Assembly (NCBI GenBank): GCA_022709755.1
Contig: JAKLIF010000006.1
Span: 1 to 64,000, forward strand
Origin: Elusimicrobiota bacterium
Lineage (GTDB): Bacteria; Elusimicrobiota; Elusimicrobia; FEN-1173; JAKLIF01
Reading direction: 5' to 3'
Length of the DNA: 64,000 nucleotides
The notes below the pieces were generated by a model. The model saw nothing but the letters and a program-made list of their open reading frames with translations, did no database searches and was not told where the DNA came from. This document shows, in pieces, positions 8,149 to 16,631 of the stretch. Within the stretch, counting starts at the first letter, position 1. Each line of letters begins with the position of its first letter. The translations under genes were made by a program, and so were the position numbers.

Positions 8149-9278
8149 GAGGACGAGGACGTCTGACGCCCCAGGAGCATCAGGATGACGATCATGATGA
8201 AGATGAGCACGGCCTGGAACAGGAGCAGTCCGGCACCCAGCGGGTTGGCGGTGTTCCGGATGACGACGGCGCCGAGACCCAGGCACAGGTTCACGATGAG
8301 GATGAATCCGACGGTGCGTTTCTCGTCGAGGCCCAGGTGCATCAGGCGGTGATGGAAATGGTCTTTGCCGGTGAATTCCAGCCATTCCCGGACGTTATGG
8401 ACCTGATCGTTCTTGATGCGCGAGACGGTCGTGTAGATCATGTCGAAGATGGGGATGGAGAGGATCAGCAGCGGCGTCGAGAGCGCGACGACGGGGTTGT
8501 TGTCAGCCCAGGTCCCGATGACGGCCAGACCCGCGAGGCTGAACCCGATGAGAGTGGACCCGGAATCTCCCAGGAAGATGCGCGCCGGCCGCCAGTTGTA
8601 GGGAAGGAACCCCAGGCATCCGCCCGTCAGGGCGGCCATGAAGTAGGAGATGTAACTCTGGCGCGTCTCCCAGGCGATGACGAAGAAGAGCGACGCGCAG
8701 ACGACACCCATCCCGCCGGCGAGCCCGTCCACCCCGTCGAGGAAGTTGAACGCGTTGGTGATCCCCACCAGCCAGACCACCGTGATCGCCATCTCGATCA
8801 GGGCTTCCCCGGGCATCGCGGGGATGAAATTGATCCGGACTCCCGAGGACAGGAGTATTCCGGCGGCGACCAGTTGGGCGGCCAGGCGCGAGAAGGCGGA
8901 CAAGCCCCGGATGTCGTCGATGAGGCTGACCACGAAGATGACCGTGACGGCCGCCATCAAGCCGGAGACCTCCCGGGAGAACTGGAAATTTCTGACGGTG
9001 GTCAGGAGGAGCGCCAGATAGATCGCGAGCCCCCCCATCCGGGGGATTGGGTGGGAATGCATCTTCCGGTCGTTGGGGATGTCCAGCACGTTGAGACGGA
9101 AGGCGTAGTGGATGCACAGCGGCGTGAAGAGGGACGTCATGAACAAGGCGATGGCCAGCACGAACGCCCACCGGAGGCCGTATTGCCAGGCCCAGGCCGA
9201 CACCCATCCCGGCGGGATCAGGAAAAGGATGAGTCCCGTCAACAGCCAGAGATGGATGGGGCGGTAAAGCCGGTTCAT
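8145..9278 (-). CDS. WecA/MraY-type undecaprenyl-phosphate glycosyl-1-phosphate transferase
   Basis: 377 aa, polytopic with about ten membrane helices. Family motifs are in order: DIPNDRKMHSHPIPRMGG (67-83), the catalytic SLIDDIRG with paired Asp at 121-122, NAFNFLDGVDGLAGG (175-189), FLGDSGS near 235, and an HFHHRL loop near 305 that is typical of the WecA/TagO branch rather than MraY. Such enzymes transfer a UDP-sugar phosphate (GlcNAc-1-P in WecA) to undecaprenyl phosphate at the inner membrane and begin glycan assembly. The next genes upstream encode a deacetylase and an ExeA-type ATPase, so it probably initiates the surface glycan made by this locus. The acceptor and sugar cannot be told from sequence. 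Confidence 0.9.
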   Translation of the reverse strand: MNRLYRPIHLWLLTGLILFLIPPGWVSAWAWQYGLRWAFVLAIALFMTSLFTPLCIHYAFRLNVLDIPNDRKMHSHPIPRMGGLAIYLALLLTTVRNFQFSREVSGLMAAVTVIFVVSLIDDIRGLSAFSRLAAQLVAAGILLSSGVRINFIPAMPGEALIEMAITVVWLVGITNAFNFLDGVDGLAGGMGVVCASLFFVIAWETRQSYISYFMAALTGGCLGFLPYNWRPARIFLGDSGSTLIGFSLAGLAVIGTWADNNPVVALSTPLLILSIPIFDMIYTTVSRIKNDQVHNVREWLEFTGKDHFHHRLMHLGLDEKRTVGFILIVNLCLGLGAVVIRNTANPLGAGLLLFQAVLIFIMIVILMLLGRQTSSSS

Positions 9279-9288
9279 CGGGCGAGGA

Positions 9289-9906
9289 TCACGATCGGCA
9301 ATCGAGGCTGAGCCGGAGCGGGACGAACCCCTCCGCGTATTTGACGCGGTTCTGAAATCCGCGGAAGATGGCGACGGACCGGGCGTTCTCGAGGATGGAG
9401 AGGTCCGCCACGCGGGTCTGGTAGACCTGCGATTTGTGGGCCTTCAACAGGGAGAACTTCTTTTCGAGGACCTGCCCGATGTCGACGAAGACGTTGGGGT
9501 GGAAGTCGACGCTGGTCGGCACTTCGTAGAAGAGGACGTTCCGATGGTAGCGGGTGGCCGTGAGGGTGGCCTGGGAGGCCGTCCGGTGGTCTTGATGCGT
9601 GTCGTTGTGGAACGGCGAGAAGATGATGTCGGGCCGCGTGTCGCGGATGGTCTTCTCGATGAAATGGATCAGGTCCTTGGTCAGCGGGAGTTCGGTGTCT
9701 TTCCAGTGGCCCCAATGCAATTCCGCGCGCAACAGCCGCGCCGAGGATTCCTGCTCCTTCTGCCGGATGGTGGGGCGTCCGCCCATGTCGCCGTGGGTCA
9801 AGACGAGCAGGTGGATCCGGACCCCGCTCTTGGACATTTTGAGCAGAGTTCCGCCGCAGCCGTATTCCATGTCGTCCGGATGGGGACCGATGGCCAGGAT
9901 GTTCAT
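9289..9906 (-). CDS. PIG-L/LmbE-family N-acetyl-sugar deacetylase
   Basis: 205 aa. The zinc-site motif PHPDD is at 8-12 within MNILAIGPHPDDMEYGCGG. LTHGDMGG follows, and the second metal/catalytic cluster FHNDTHQDH is at 99-107, all diagnostic of the PIG-L fold (BshB, MshB, LmbE). Members remove the N-acetyl group from GlcNAc-type sugars. The ATG at 9906 is preceded by GGAGGTG and overlaps the ATPase stop as ATGA; in-frame codons further upstream belong to that gene's region. Next to a WecA-like transferase, it may deacetylate a lipid-linked or nucleotide-linked GlcNAc, which is inference. Confidence 0.9.
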   Translation of the reverse strand: MNILAIGPHPDDMEYGCGGTLLKMSKSGVRIHLLVLTHGDMGGRPTIRQKEQESSARLLRAELHWGHWKDTELPLTKDLIHFIEKTIRDTRPDIIFSPFHNDTHQDHRTASQATLTATRYHRNVLFYEVPTSVDFHPNVFVDIGQVLEKKFSLLKAHKSQVYQTRVADLSILENARSVAIFRGFQNRVKYAEGFVPLRLSLDCRS

Positions 9907-10709
9907 GTGACACCTCCGATGCTGTCGATGGCATCCCGGGCGATGGCGGCATCCACGGTCTGCGCGTTCTTTCCGTATCCGTTCAGCAGGCTGATATCGC
10001 AAATGTGGTTGATCCTCCGGGGGATCCCGCCGGAGCGTTCATGGACGATCTGGCAGGCTTCGGTCGTGAAGAGTTCCGTCGATCCGCCGGCGACGTGGAG
10101 GCGGTGGCGGATGTATTCGTAGGTCTCCGACGGGGACAGGGGGCCCAGATGGTAGCGCATCGCCAGGCGCTGGGAGAGCTGTTTGTTGTTGTCCACCTTG
10201 GGCCGCAGTTCCGGCTGTCCCATCAGGAGGAGCGTCAGGAGGAACTTGTTCTCGGTCTGGAAGTTGAGGAGGAGCCGCAGTTCCTCGAAGATCTGAGGGT
10301 CTTCGATGGCGTGGGCTTCGTCGATCACCACGACCGTCTTCCGTCCGTCGCGGAGGTTCTCGTTGAATATTTTTTCCAGGGAGATCAGGACATCGGTTTT
10401 GCGCGTGGGCGGATCGCTGAGCCCGAGCCCGTGGGCGATCATGCGGAGGAGTTCGATGTCGTTGAGGCGGGGGTTGGTGACGTAGGAGACCCGGTAGACA
10501 TCCTGTTCCAATTCGCGCATGAGGGTCCATCCGAGCAGCGTTTTCCCGCACCCGTAGACGCCGGTCATCAGCCCGGCCCCCTTTCCCTCGCGCACCACGT
10601 AGAGCAGGCGGTTGAGTCCTTCCTCATGCTGGGAGGAGTGGTAGAGGAACCGGGGGTCGGGGGTGTTCTCGAAGGGTTTGATCTGGAATCCCCAATATTG
10701 TTCGTACAT
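9903..10709 (-). CDS. ExeA/GspA-type AAA ATPase of a polysaccharide locus
   Basis: 268 aa. The start MYEQYWGFQIKPFENTPDPR and FLYHSSQHEEGLNRLLY match the ExeA-like ATPases often found in exopolysaccharide/PEP-CTERM loci. Walker A is GVYGCGKT (50-57) and Walker B is VVVIDEAH (126-133). NKQLSQRLAMRYHLGPL and GGIPRRINHICD near the C-terminus are the AAA sensor and arginine-finger region. There is no membrane helix or peptidoglycan-binding domain, unlike full-length ExeA. The ATG at 10709 is two bases past the WbqC stop and has AAGGAGA upstream. Role in the locus unknown; it may energise assembly of the export or trans-envelope complex. Confidence 0.88.
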   Translation of the reverse strand: MYEQYWGFQIKPFENTPDPRFLYHSSQHEEGLNRLLYVVREGKGAGLMTGVYGCGKTLLGWTLMRELEQDVYRVSYVTNPRLNDIELLRMIAHGLGLSDPPTRKTDVLISLEKIFNENLRDGRKTVVVIDEAHAIEDPQIFEELRLLLNFQTENKFLLTLLLMGQPELRPKVDNNKQLSQRLAMRYHLGPLSPSETYEYIRHRLHVAGGSTELFTTEACQIVHERSGGIPRRINHICDISLLNGYGKNAQTVDAAIARDAIDSIGGVT

Positions 10710-10711
10710 GG

Positions 10712-11419
10712 TTACGCGTCTCCTTTTCGCGCGGCGGCGCGGTCCGTCAGGTGCCGGCGGCTGTCGGGACCGCAATTGAACAGGAGGTCCAACGCGCACA
10801 GATGGGACAGGAACCCCGGCCGGGTTTGTGGATACGTCGGGTGGACGAAATCCTGATAGATCACGCGGATCCCCGCGGATTCGAACAGCGTTTCGTCCAG
10901 ATAGTCGCGCGCCCCTTGTCCGGACAGATAGGTGTCGGCCTTCGTGGCCAGGCACAGGTCCACCAGCCGCTGGGATTTGGAGGAGGTGACGGAGAACTCC
11001 GAGGAAAACCGGCCCGGCGTTTCAATGCCGAAGGCCTCGCACTGGAAGCGGATGAGGTCCATGCTGATGTCCATCAGTCGGCCGGGGGCCGTCCGGTATA
11101 TTTTTTCAAGGGCCTCTTTATAACGCGGGAAATGGGCGGATCTGGAATAGGACAGGCAGAGACTCTTCCAATGGGACTCCCGCCAATCCGTCGTCGGTTC
11201 CGTGAAAACGTCGCGGATGTTTTGGTCGAAATGGCCTTTCGTTAAGACCGGGACTGTCAGCCATAGGGTGTCATCCTTCATCCTGATTTTGTTCCTGTTC
11301 TGGAACTCCCTTTTCTTATACTGGACATCATCCAAAAAAAGAAAAAGATCGCAGTGGGCCATCTTGTGGAAATACCCCAGCCATGGCAGGTACTGGGGTT
11401 GATGCGCGGCCACGATCAT
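10712..11419 (-). CDS. WbqC-family protein
   Basis: 235 aa, the family's usual length. The N-terminus IVAAHQPQYLPWLGYFHKM and FLDDVQYKKREFQNRNKI are characteristic of WbqC proteins. Also seen are the conserved RFSSEFSVTSSKSQRLVDLC region and the near C-terminal YLSGQGARDYLDE and HPTYPQ. WbqC proteins occur in O-antigen and exopolysaccharide clusters; their biochemical activity is not settled and they may modify a sugar. First gene of the operon, directly behind the palindrome at 11427-11445. No clear ribosome-binding site lies upstream of the ATG. Confidence 0.88.
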   Translation of the reverse strand: MIVAAHQPQYLPWLGYFHKMAHCDLFLFLDDVQYKKREFQNRNKIRMKDDTLWLTVPVLTKGHFDQNIRDVFTEPTTDWRESHWKSLCLSYSRSAHFPRYKEALEKIYRTAPGRLMDISMDLIRFQCEAFGIETPGRFSSEFSVTSSKSQRLVDLCLATKADTYLSGQGARDYLDETLFESAGIRVIYQDFVHPTYPQTRPGFLSHLCALDLLFNCGPDSRRHLTDRAAARKGDA

Positions 11420-11426
11420 GTGCGCG

Positions 11427-11445
11427 TTGTTGCAATTTGCAACAA
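11427..11445. promoter_or_regulatory. Perfect 19-base palindrome at the start of the minus-strand operon
   Basis: TTGTTGCAA, one central base, TTGCAACAA: both nine-base arms match perfectly. On the minus strand its first base lies about seven bases after the proposed -10 box (11457-11452), that is at the expected transcription start, and it ends seven bases before the WbqC ATG. It could be a repressor operator over +1, or a 5' hairpin in an otherwise roughly 26-base leader. Confidence 0.55.
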
Positions 11446-11451
11446 AAGGTT

Positions 11452-11478
11452 ACTATATAGTATCTTTTTGTTTATCAA
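11452..11478 (-). promoter_or_regulatory. Probable promoter of the 335-11419 operon
   Basis: Minus strand: TTGATA at 11478-11473 (5 of 6) and TATAGT at 11457-11452 (5 of 6), separated by only 15 bases, which is short for sigma70. The -10 box sits inside a second perfect palindrome, TACTATATAGTA (11451-11462). The surroundings are AT-rich against a GC-rich genome. The short spacer lowers certainty. Confidence 0.4.
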
Positions 11479-11569
11479 TTTGATGGCCATTATAACAAAA
11501 ATCGGCGTTTCCCGTCGCTAAAATCTTTCCGGAACCGTCCCGGGGACCGGGAAAAGGACCCGCAAATTA

Positions 11570-11584
11570 GATAATATTGACCCA
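11570..11584 (+). promoter_or_regulatory. Possible -10 element placing the transcript start at the next gene's ATG
   Basis: GATAAT (11570-11575, 5 of 6 to consensus) lies eight bases before the ATG at 11584. No purine-rich ribosome-binding site is present between them (ATTGACCC). No convincing -35 is found 16-18 bases upstream, so this is suggestive only of a leaderless or near-leaderless start. Confidence 0.35.
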
Positions 11585-12972
11585 TGAAATCCTCCCCTTG
11601 GCCGGCTCTCCTGGCTGTTTTTGCCGTTGTCTGCGCGGCGTTGATGGGCCGCGTCATCGCCACCTCGCCCCGGTCCGCTTTACTGTTGCTGGGGTTCACC
11701 GTCATACTGATCGTCGTTTTCCTGACGCTGACCACTCCCATCCTCGGTCTCTACGTCCTCGTGTTCTCCATGATGCTGTCTCCGGAAATCATGATCGCGC
11801 AGATCCCCAAAAGGGCGGTGGTGGTTCGGTTCGATGATTTGTTGGTTATCCTGATATTTTTGACGTGGTTCGCCCGCGCGGCGTTCCGGAAGAGGGTGGC
11901 GCTCCTCAAGATGACTCCCGTCAACCTCCCCCTCTATGCCTATGTCGTCATCCTCTTGTTCTCGACGACGATCGGAGTCGTGCGGGACGGCGCGTCGATC
12001 CTGGTCTCGTTCTTCTACGGCTTGAAGTATCTCGAATACCTGATGATCTTCGTCCTGACGGTCAACCTGGTGGAGACCCCGGAGCAGGTGAGAGGGCTTC
12101 TCAAGGCTTTTTTCGTCACGGCGCTCATCGTCCTCTTGTACGGGTATTACGTGGTCCTCTTCCTGAACGACCGGCCTTACGCTCCCTTCGACGTGGAGGC
12201 CGGCGTGACGGAACCGGCGTCCCTGGGCGGATATCTGCTGATCGTGATCGGACTGGCGACGGGATTGATCGTCAAACAATTCTCCGGTTCGACGGTGATC
12301 TTCCGGGCCGTCATCGGGATTTCGAGCATCCCCCTCCTCTTCCTGACGCAGTCCCGCGCGTCGTATTTCGCTTTGGCGATGATGCTGGTGCCGACGCTGT
12401 TCCTGGAGAAGAAGAGACGGTGGTTCTTGTTGGTGGTTCTGTTGGGACTCATGTTCTCCATGAAGAGGATCTTCCCCCACATCTATGCCACGGCCCAAGA
12501 GCGGGTCATGTACACCTTCACCCCGATGGGCGGTCCGGAGCGGCAGTTCGCCGGGCAGAACATCGTGCTGGAACAATCGGCGGAATCGCGGATCCTCTTC
12601 TGGCGACGCGCGTTCAAGGAATATCTGGCCCGTCATCCCTTGACGGGTCACGGTCTGGGACTGCGCCCCGCCGTGGAGGGACAGATCCCCCTGTTGATCT
12701 ATGAGACGGGGTTGGTGGGACTGTTCATCTTCCTCTGGCTGATGAAGCGGATCGTGTCGGAGGCGCTCGATCTTTTCCGTCGGACGACCACCCCGGAATT
12801 GAAGGGTTTGGCCATGGGATTCCTCATCGCGTTCTTCGGGATTTTCGTGCAGAGCCTCGTCAATAACACGTTCATCATCATCCGCGTGATGGAGCCGTTC
12901 TGGTTCCTGGTCGGGTTGGTCAGCGTGTCCCGTTACATGCAGCCGGCTCCGCCGGAGAAACCCTCCCGATGA
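11584..12972 (+). CDS. O-antigen ligase/polymerase (Wzy/WaaL-type) membrane protein
   Basis: 462 aa with about 11-12 predicted membrane helices. A large periplasmic loop near residues 320-375 carries the family's pattern: a SRILFWRRAFKEYLARHPL segment, then GHGLGLRPAVEGQ, and YETGLVGLFIFL. This Wzy_C-like region is where ligases and polymerases keep their functional Arg and His residues. It would polymerise lipid-linked repeat units or transfer them to an acceptor in the inner membrane's outer leaflet. Ligase and polymerase cannot be told apart here. First of three plus-strand genes; the next begins at ATGA of its stop. No ribosome-binding site precedes the ATG. Confidence 0.85.
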   Translation: MKSSPWPALLAVFAVVCAALMGRVIATSPRSALLLLGFTVILIVVFLTLTTPILGLYVLVFSMMLSPEIMIAQIPKRAVVVRFDDLLVILIFLTWFARAAFRKRVALLKMTPVNLPLYAYVVILLFSTTIGVVRDGASILVSFFYGLKYLEYLMIFVLTVNLVETPEQVRGLLKAFFVTALIVLLYGYYVVLFLNDRPYAPFDVEAGVTEPASLGGYLLIVIGLATGLIVKQFSGSTVIFRAVIGISSIPLLFLTQSRASYFALAMMLVPTLFLEKKRRWFLLVVLLGLMFSMKRIFPHIYATAQERVMYTFTPMGGPERQFAGQNIVLEQSAESRILFWRRAFKEYLARHPLTGHGLGLRPAVEGQIPLLIYETGLVGLFIFLWLMKRIVSEALDLFRRTTTPELKGLAMGFLIAFFGIFVQSLVNNTFIIIRVMEPFWFLVGLVSVSRYMQPAPPEKPSR

Positions 12973-14819
12973 CCCCCCCTGTTCCGGCGGAGAAATCTCC
13001 CGCCCGCACGCCGTCCTGGGCGTATGCCCTGATCGCGTTCGCTTTCGTCCTCACCGCCCTCCCGTTCCTGAACAGGCCCGCGGACGGTTGGGAATGGATC
13101 ATCACCGCCACCGCCCGGAGCGTGGTCCAGGAAGGATATCCGATGCTCTCCCTTCTGATGGACGAGACGACGTCCCGCCCTGTCCTCTATCTCGCCCACC
13201 CGCCGGTCTGGACATATCTGGCGGCGGCCGGCGTGTGGATATTCGGGGATCATCCGGGATCGGTCCGGTTTCCGGGAGTGATCGTCGCCTTATTGACGGG
13301 ATATTTTTTGATCTTGTTGCAAAAAGAAGTGAGGCGGGAAGAGGATCGCCCCGTCGGCCCGTTCGCTCCGCTCATCCTGCTGGCGGCCTATCTCAGCAAT
13401 CCCATGGTGTTGCAAGGAGCCCTCTACCAGGGCCCGGCCGACACGACGTTGATCCCTTCCCTCTTCGTCGCTTTCGTTTGGGTTTGGATGAGACAGGTGC
13501 GGACGGGGTTTCGGAATGCGTCCGTCATCCTGGGGTTGGTCCTCGCCGGAGCGTTCTGGTCCAAACTGACGACCACGCTGTGTCTGCCGGTGGCTCTCGG
13601 ACTGGTCCTGTTCTGCCGGCGTGACTTTCCGTCGGGGTCGGGGACCTCCGGGGCGATGCGGCGTGCGCTGTTGCGGTTCAAGACGGCCGCCGGCGTCACG
13701 GCGATCGTCGGCGCGGTGGGTGTGTCGGTCTCTCTCTTGGGGTGGCTGGCCTATTCCCAATTCGTCCACGGCCGGACGGGTCTCGGGCTCCGGGAGATAT
13801 TCTGGACCCCCTTTCAATATCTATGGACGGAGAGCCGGTTGAATCCGTCCACGTCGCTCTTCCGGATGAACCTCGCCGACACCGTCATGTCGGCGGCCCG
13901 GGTGTTCGTCTATTACGGGCCTTTCGTTTGTCTTCTGGCCGTCGCGGAATTGTTCTTTCGGATCAGGTCGGCGTTCGCGGACGGAGGTTGCCGGCCCTCC
14001 GACCTTCAGAGCGCCGCGGTCCTGATCGTGTTCCTCGTCTATAACGGGGTTTTCCAGGGAGGAGGCGTCGGTTCCTTCCCGAAATATCAGGCGGCGGTCC
14101 TCCCGTTCCTGATCCTTTTCGCCGTCGAAACGGCGGACCGATTGACGCGGGAAGATCGGGATATCCCGTGGAAGACGCTCGTGTGTCTGGGCGTTCTCGG
14201 CGCGGTCTATTACGGCGGACTCGTCGGGGATTATGTCCACACGCTCAATTATTCGCTCCGCCACGCCCTGATCGAGGGGCGTTCCCTCGGCGATCCGTTG
14301 GCCTTGTTCGGGATGAAGATGTTCCTCTACGCCGCCTTCCCCTGTCTGGGACTGTTGCTGTGGAAGTTCCGCCGCGTGTCGGTGTCGCTGTTGTTGATGA
14401 CGGCGCTGATCTCTTCGCAGGCGGGCCTGACGGCCGCGCAGTTCGCCGGGAAATACATCCTGTATCACTCTTATGGAACGCCGATCCGCGACCACGAGAA
14501 CGTCCTCTCTCTCGTGCAGAGGAACACGCGCCCGGACGATTACGTCCTGTCGTTGCCCGAGTTCGCCTATGAGGCGGGACGACCGTTGGTCCCCGGATGG
14601 ACTTTCCGGGTCTGCGACGATCCCGAGGCGCTGGCCGGTCTGACCCGTCGGTATTCTCCGGCGGCCGTCGTCTATGGCACGGGCCTCCACACGGTCCATC
14701 AGATCAATCATGTCTTCCGGAAATCGGTCATGGAGGAGCTCCTGTCGGACCGATACGAGCGGAATGACGTCGGCGATTACACGGTGTGGATCCGGAAGGA
14801 GAATCCCCATGGCCGTTGA
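12969..14819 (+). CDS. GT-C fold glycosyltransferase (PMT/ArnT-like)
   Basis: 616 aa, about 11 membrane helices followed by a soluble C-terminal part from about residue 480. Near the N-terminus, DGWEWIITATARSVVQEGY and AHPPVWTYLAAAGVWIFG with SVRFPGVIVALLTG fit the PMT_2 pattern (acidic loop residue, PP motif, then a RxP helix). These enzymes move a sugar from a polyprenyl-phosphate carrier to a lipid or protein acceptor on the periplasmic side. The start overlaps the ligase stop by ATGA, so the two are translationally coupled. It is followed, with an 11-base overlap, by a small GT2 that could make a polyprenyl-linked donor, a plausible functional pairing. Confidence 0.82.
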   Translation: MTPPVPAEKSPARTPSWAYALIAFAFVLTALPFLNRPADGWEWIITATARSVVQEGYPMLSLLMDETTSRPVLYLAHPPVWTYLAAAGVWIFGDHPGSVRFPGVIVALLTGYFLILLQKEVRREEDRPVGPFAPLILLAAYLSNPMVLQGALYQGPADTTLIPSLFVAFVWVWMRQVRTGFRNASVILGLVLAGAFWSKLTTTLCLPVALGLVLFCRRDFPSGSGTSGAMRRALLRFKTAAGVTAIVGAVGVSVSLLGWLAYSQFVHGRTGLGLREIFWTPFQYLWTESRLNPSTSLFRMNLADTVMSAARVFVYYGPFVCLLAVAELFFRIRSAFADGGCRPSDLQSAAVLIVFLVYNGVFQGGGVGSFPKYQAAVLPFLILFAVETADRLTREDRDIPWKTLVCLGVLGAVYYGGLVGDYVHTLNYSLRHALIEGRSLGDPLALFGMKMFLYAAFPCLGLLLWKFRRVSVSLLLMTALISSQAGLTAAQFAGKYILYHSYGTPIRDHENVLSLVQRNTRPDDYVLSLPEFAYEAGRPLVPGWTFRVCDDPEALAGLTRRYSPAAVVYGTGLHTVHQINHVFRKSVMEELLSDRYERNDVGDYTVWIRKENPHGR

Positions 14820-15510
14820 TCTGTCGGTGGTGATCCCGGTCCATGACGAGCAGGATTGCATCCGTCCCGCCGCCCTCGAGATCCTGGATTGCCTGGACCG
14901 GTCGGGTCTGTCCTACGAGTTGATCGCCGTGGATAACGGTTCGCGCGACGACTCCGGGCGGATCCTCGACGAGTTGGCGTCGTCCCATCCCCGTCTCACG
15001 GTGGTCCATCAACCGCGTCACCAGGGATACGGAGGGGTTCTTCTGGACGGATGGGCCGTCTCCTCCGGGGAGGTCGTCGGTTTCACCTGTTCCGACGGCG
15101 AAGTGCCCGCCGAATCGTTGCTCGGGCTTTATGGGATCCTGCGGTCATCGGAGACGGGGTTGTGCAAGGGGAGGAGGATCGGCCGGCGGGATGGGATCCT
15201 GCGGCGGATCTTCGCCGCCGCATACCGGGGCCTGGTCGGAATGATGTTCCGCGTTGCCGCCGCCGATCCGAACGGCTATCCCGTCTTGATGAAGCGGTCT
15301 GTCTACGAGTCACTGCGCCTGTTCAGCCGCGATTGGATGATCAACCTGAATCTGATGGTCTCGTCGATGGAACGGGGCGTGGTGATGGCCGAGGTGGACG
15401 TTCCCCACCGGCCCCGGCTGGGAGGGCGGTCTCACGTGAACGTGTTGATCACGCCGGTCCTGTTCCTCATCCAGATGATGAACTTCCGGCGCCGATGGAA
15501 CTCCCGATGA
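14809..15510 (+). CDS. Family 2 glycosyltransferase (dolichyl-phosphate-mannose-synthase-like)
   Basis: 233 aa. Starts MAVDLSVVIPVHDEQDCI, then YELIAVDNGSRDDSGRIL and GYGGVLLDGW, the GT-A nucleotide-binding core of GT2. The usual DxD position reads CSDGE, so one metal-binding Asp is kept in a variant setting. A basic C-terminus (RPRLGGRSHVN) and a hydrophobic helix (ITPVLFLIQMM) end the protein. ATG at 14809 is chosen for the AAGGAG site just upstream; it overlaps the end of the GT-C gene by 11 bases. Likely makes polyprenyl-phosphate-sugar for that neighbour (inference). It ends 13 bases from the convergent minus-strand gene. Confidence 0.85.
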   Translation: MAVDLSVVIPVHDEQDCIRPAALEILDCLDRSGLSYELIAVDNGSRDDSGRILDELASSHPRLTVVHQPRHQGYGGVLLDGWAVSSGEVVGFTCSDGEVPAESLLGLYGILRSSETGLCKGRRIGRRDGILRRIFAAAYRGLVGMMFRVAAADPNGYPVLMKRSVYESLRLFSRDWMINLNLMVSSMERGVVMAEVDVPHRPRLGGRSHVNVLITPVLFLIQMMNFRRRWNSR

Positions 15511-15523
15511 ACCTCGCGGGATG

Positions 15524-16606
15524 TCAGCTGCGGCTTGTTTTCCAGCGACGGTCCGACGTCGAATCGTCCGCGATGATCTTGAAATCCTTGATCCCGATCG
15601 CCCGGCCATCGGACGTCTCCATGATGACCCGCCAATCTCCCGGATGATAGTTGGTCTTGAAAGCGTAACCCCGGAATCCCTTTTCCCTTCCCCCCACCAC
15701 CGCCATCGGTAACCGGTCACTGGTGATGTAGGTCCCGGTTCGTGGATCCCGATACGCCCATCGGATGAAGACGCCGTGTTTGAAACGCGGCGGCGCGAAG
15801 ATGCGGACGAAGTAGTAGACCGCGTCTCCGGAACGGGCGAGGAACGGATCGGATTCGTCTTTCCAAAATTCATGCCACGCGGGCTTGGGGCTCCGCAGAA
15901 TATAACCATCCCCCGTCTTTTCCACGTGATGAAAGAGGCCTTCGCCATGGATGGACAAGGGCACCGGCGGGATCATCTGGAGGTGGTACAGGGAGATCAG
16001 GAGCGCGAAGACGGCGAGGGCCGGAGAGAAGAGACGCCAGAAGGTCCGATGCCGGTCCTGTTCCCGGCGGACGAGAGTTCCCGTCAGAACGCCCACCAGC
16101 GCGGCGGAGATTCCGACGGAGACGAGGAACACTCCGGTCCCCAGGGTGCCGGCGATGATCGGCACCAGGTAGATCAGGTAGGAACAGAGCGCGAACGAAT
16201 ACAGACCCAGATAGAGGCGGTAACTGATCCGTCGGATCTGCGGCATCTCGTTGAAGATGAAGAGACCCACCATCATGGACAAGAACACATATAACTGGTT
16301 CCCGGCCCCGCTCTTGAAATAGATGATGACGTAGACGCTGAGCAACCCCCCATACACGAAATGCAATATTTCGACGTTATACCGCCAAAGGAGGGCCGCT
16401 TTTCCGGAGGGGGTCCATCGTCCCCGTTGATGGCGGTATTGAAGGATGAGGAGGACGGTCAGCGCCGAGAGATAGGTGAACTGGATGGTCAGATCGATCC
16501 AGGAATCGATCCGGGTCGTGAACGCGTCGAAGAGGAATCCCAGGACGAAGATCCCGATGTTCTTATGGCGCCGGGCGAACGAAGCGGTTTTTCGGATCGG
16601 GTTCAT
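15524..16606 (-). CDS. Membrane protein with DUF2914-like C-terminal domain
   Basis: 360 aa. After a basic N-terminus there are about seven membrane helices (to about residue 225; for example NIGIFVLGFLFDAFTTRI, TYLSALTVLLILQY, LYVFLSMMVGLFIF). A periplasmic or extracytoplasmic domain follows, with YYFVRIFAPPRFKHGVFIRW, TSDRLPMAVVGGREKGFRGY and PGDWRVIMETSDGRAIG. This tail has the layout of DUF2914 (W-containing strand, then GDWRV and DGR). Function unknown. Last gene of the long polysaccharide operon, 25 bases after the PHP gene stop. No terminator fits in the 13 bases before the convergent gene end. Confidence 0.75.
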   Translation of the reverse strand: MNPIRKTASFARRHKNIGIFVLGFLFDAFTTRIDSWIDLTIQFTYLSALTVLLILQYRHQRGRWTPSGKAALLWRYNVEILHFVYGGLLSVYVIIYFKSGAGNQLYVFLSMMVGLFIFNEMPQIRRISYRLYLGLYSFALCSYLIYLVPIIAGTLGTGVFLVSVGISAALVGVLTGTLVRREQDRHRTFWRLFSPALAVFALLISLYHLQMIPPVPLSIHGEGLFHHVEKTGDGYILRSPKPAWHEFWKDESDPFLARSGDAVYYFVRIFAPPRFKHGVFIRWAYRDPRTGTYITSDRLPMAVVGGREKGFRGYAFKTNYHPGDWRVIMETSDGRAIGIKDFKIIADDSTSDRRWKTSRS

Positions 16607-16631
16607 GGTGTGGGCGGAGCGGGAAGGAAAT

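Noticed and set aside
335-11419. Calling the TonB cluster a nutrient-uptake system
   Set aside because: There is no TonB-dependent receptor, substrate-binding protein or ABC importer in the operon; the neighbours are glycan and envelope-anchoring genes.
15083-15313. Short Arg/Ser-rich minus-strand frames inside the plus-strand GT2
   Set aside because: They lie antisense to a well-supported gene, have basic low-information composition and no family match.
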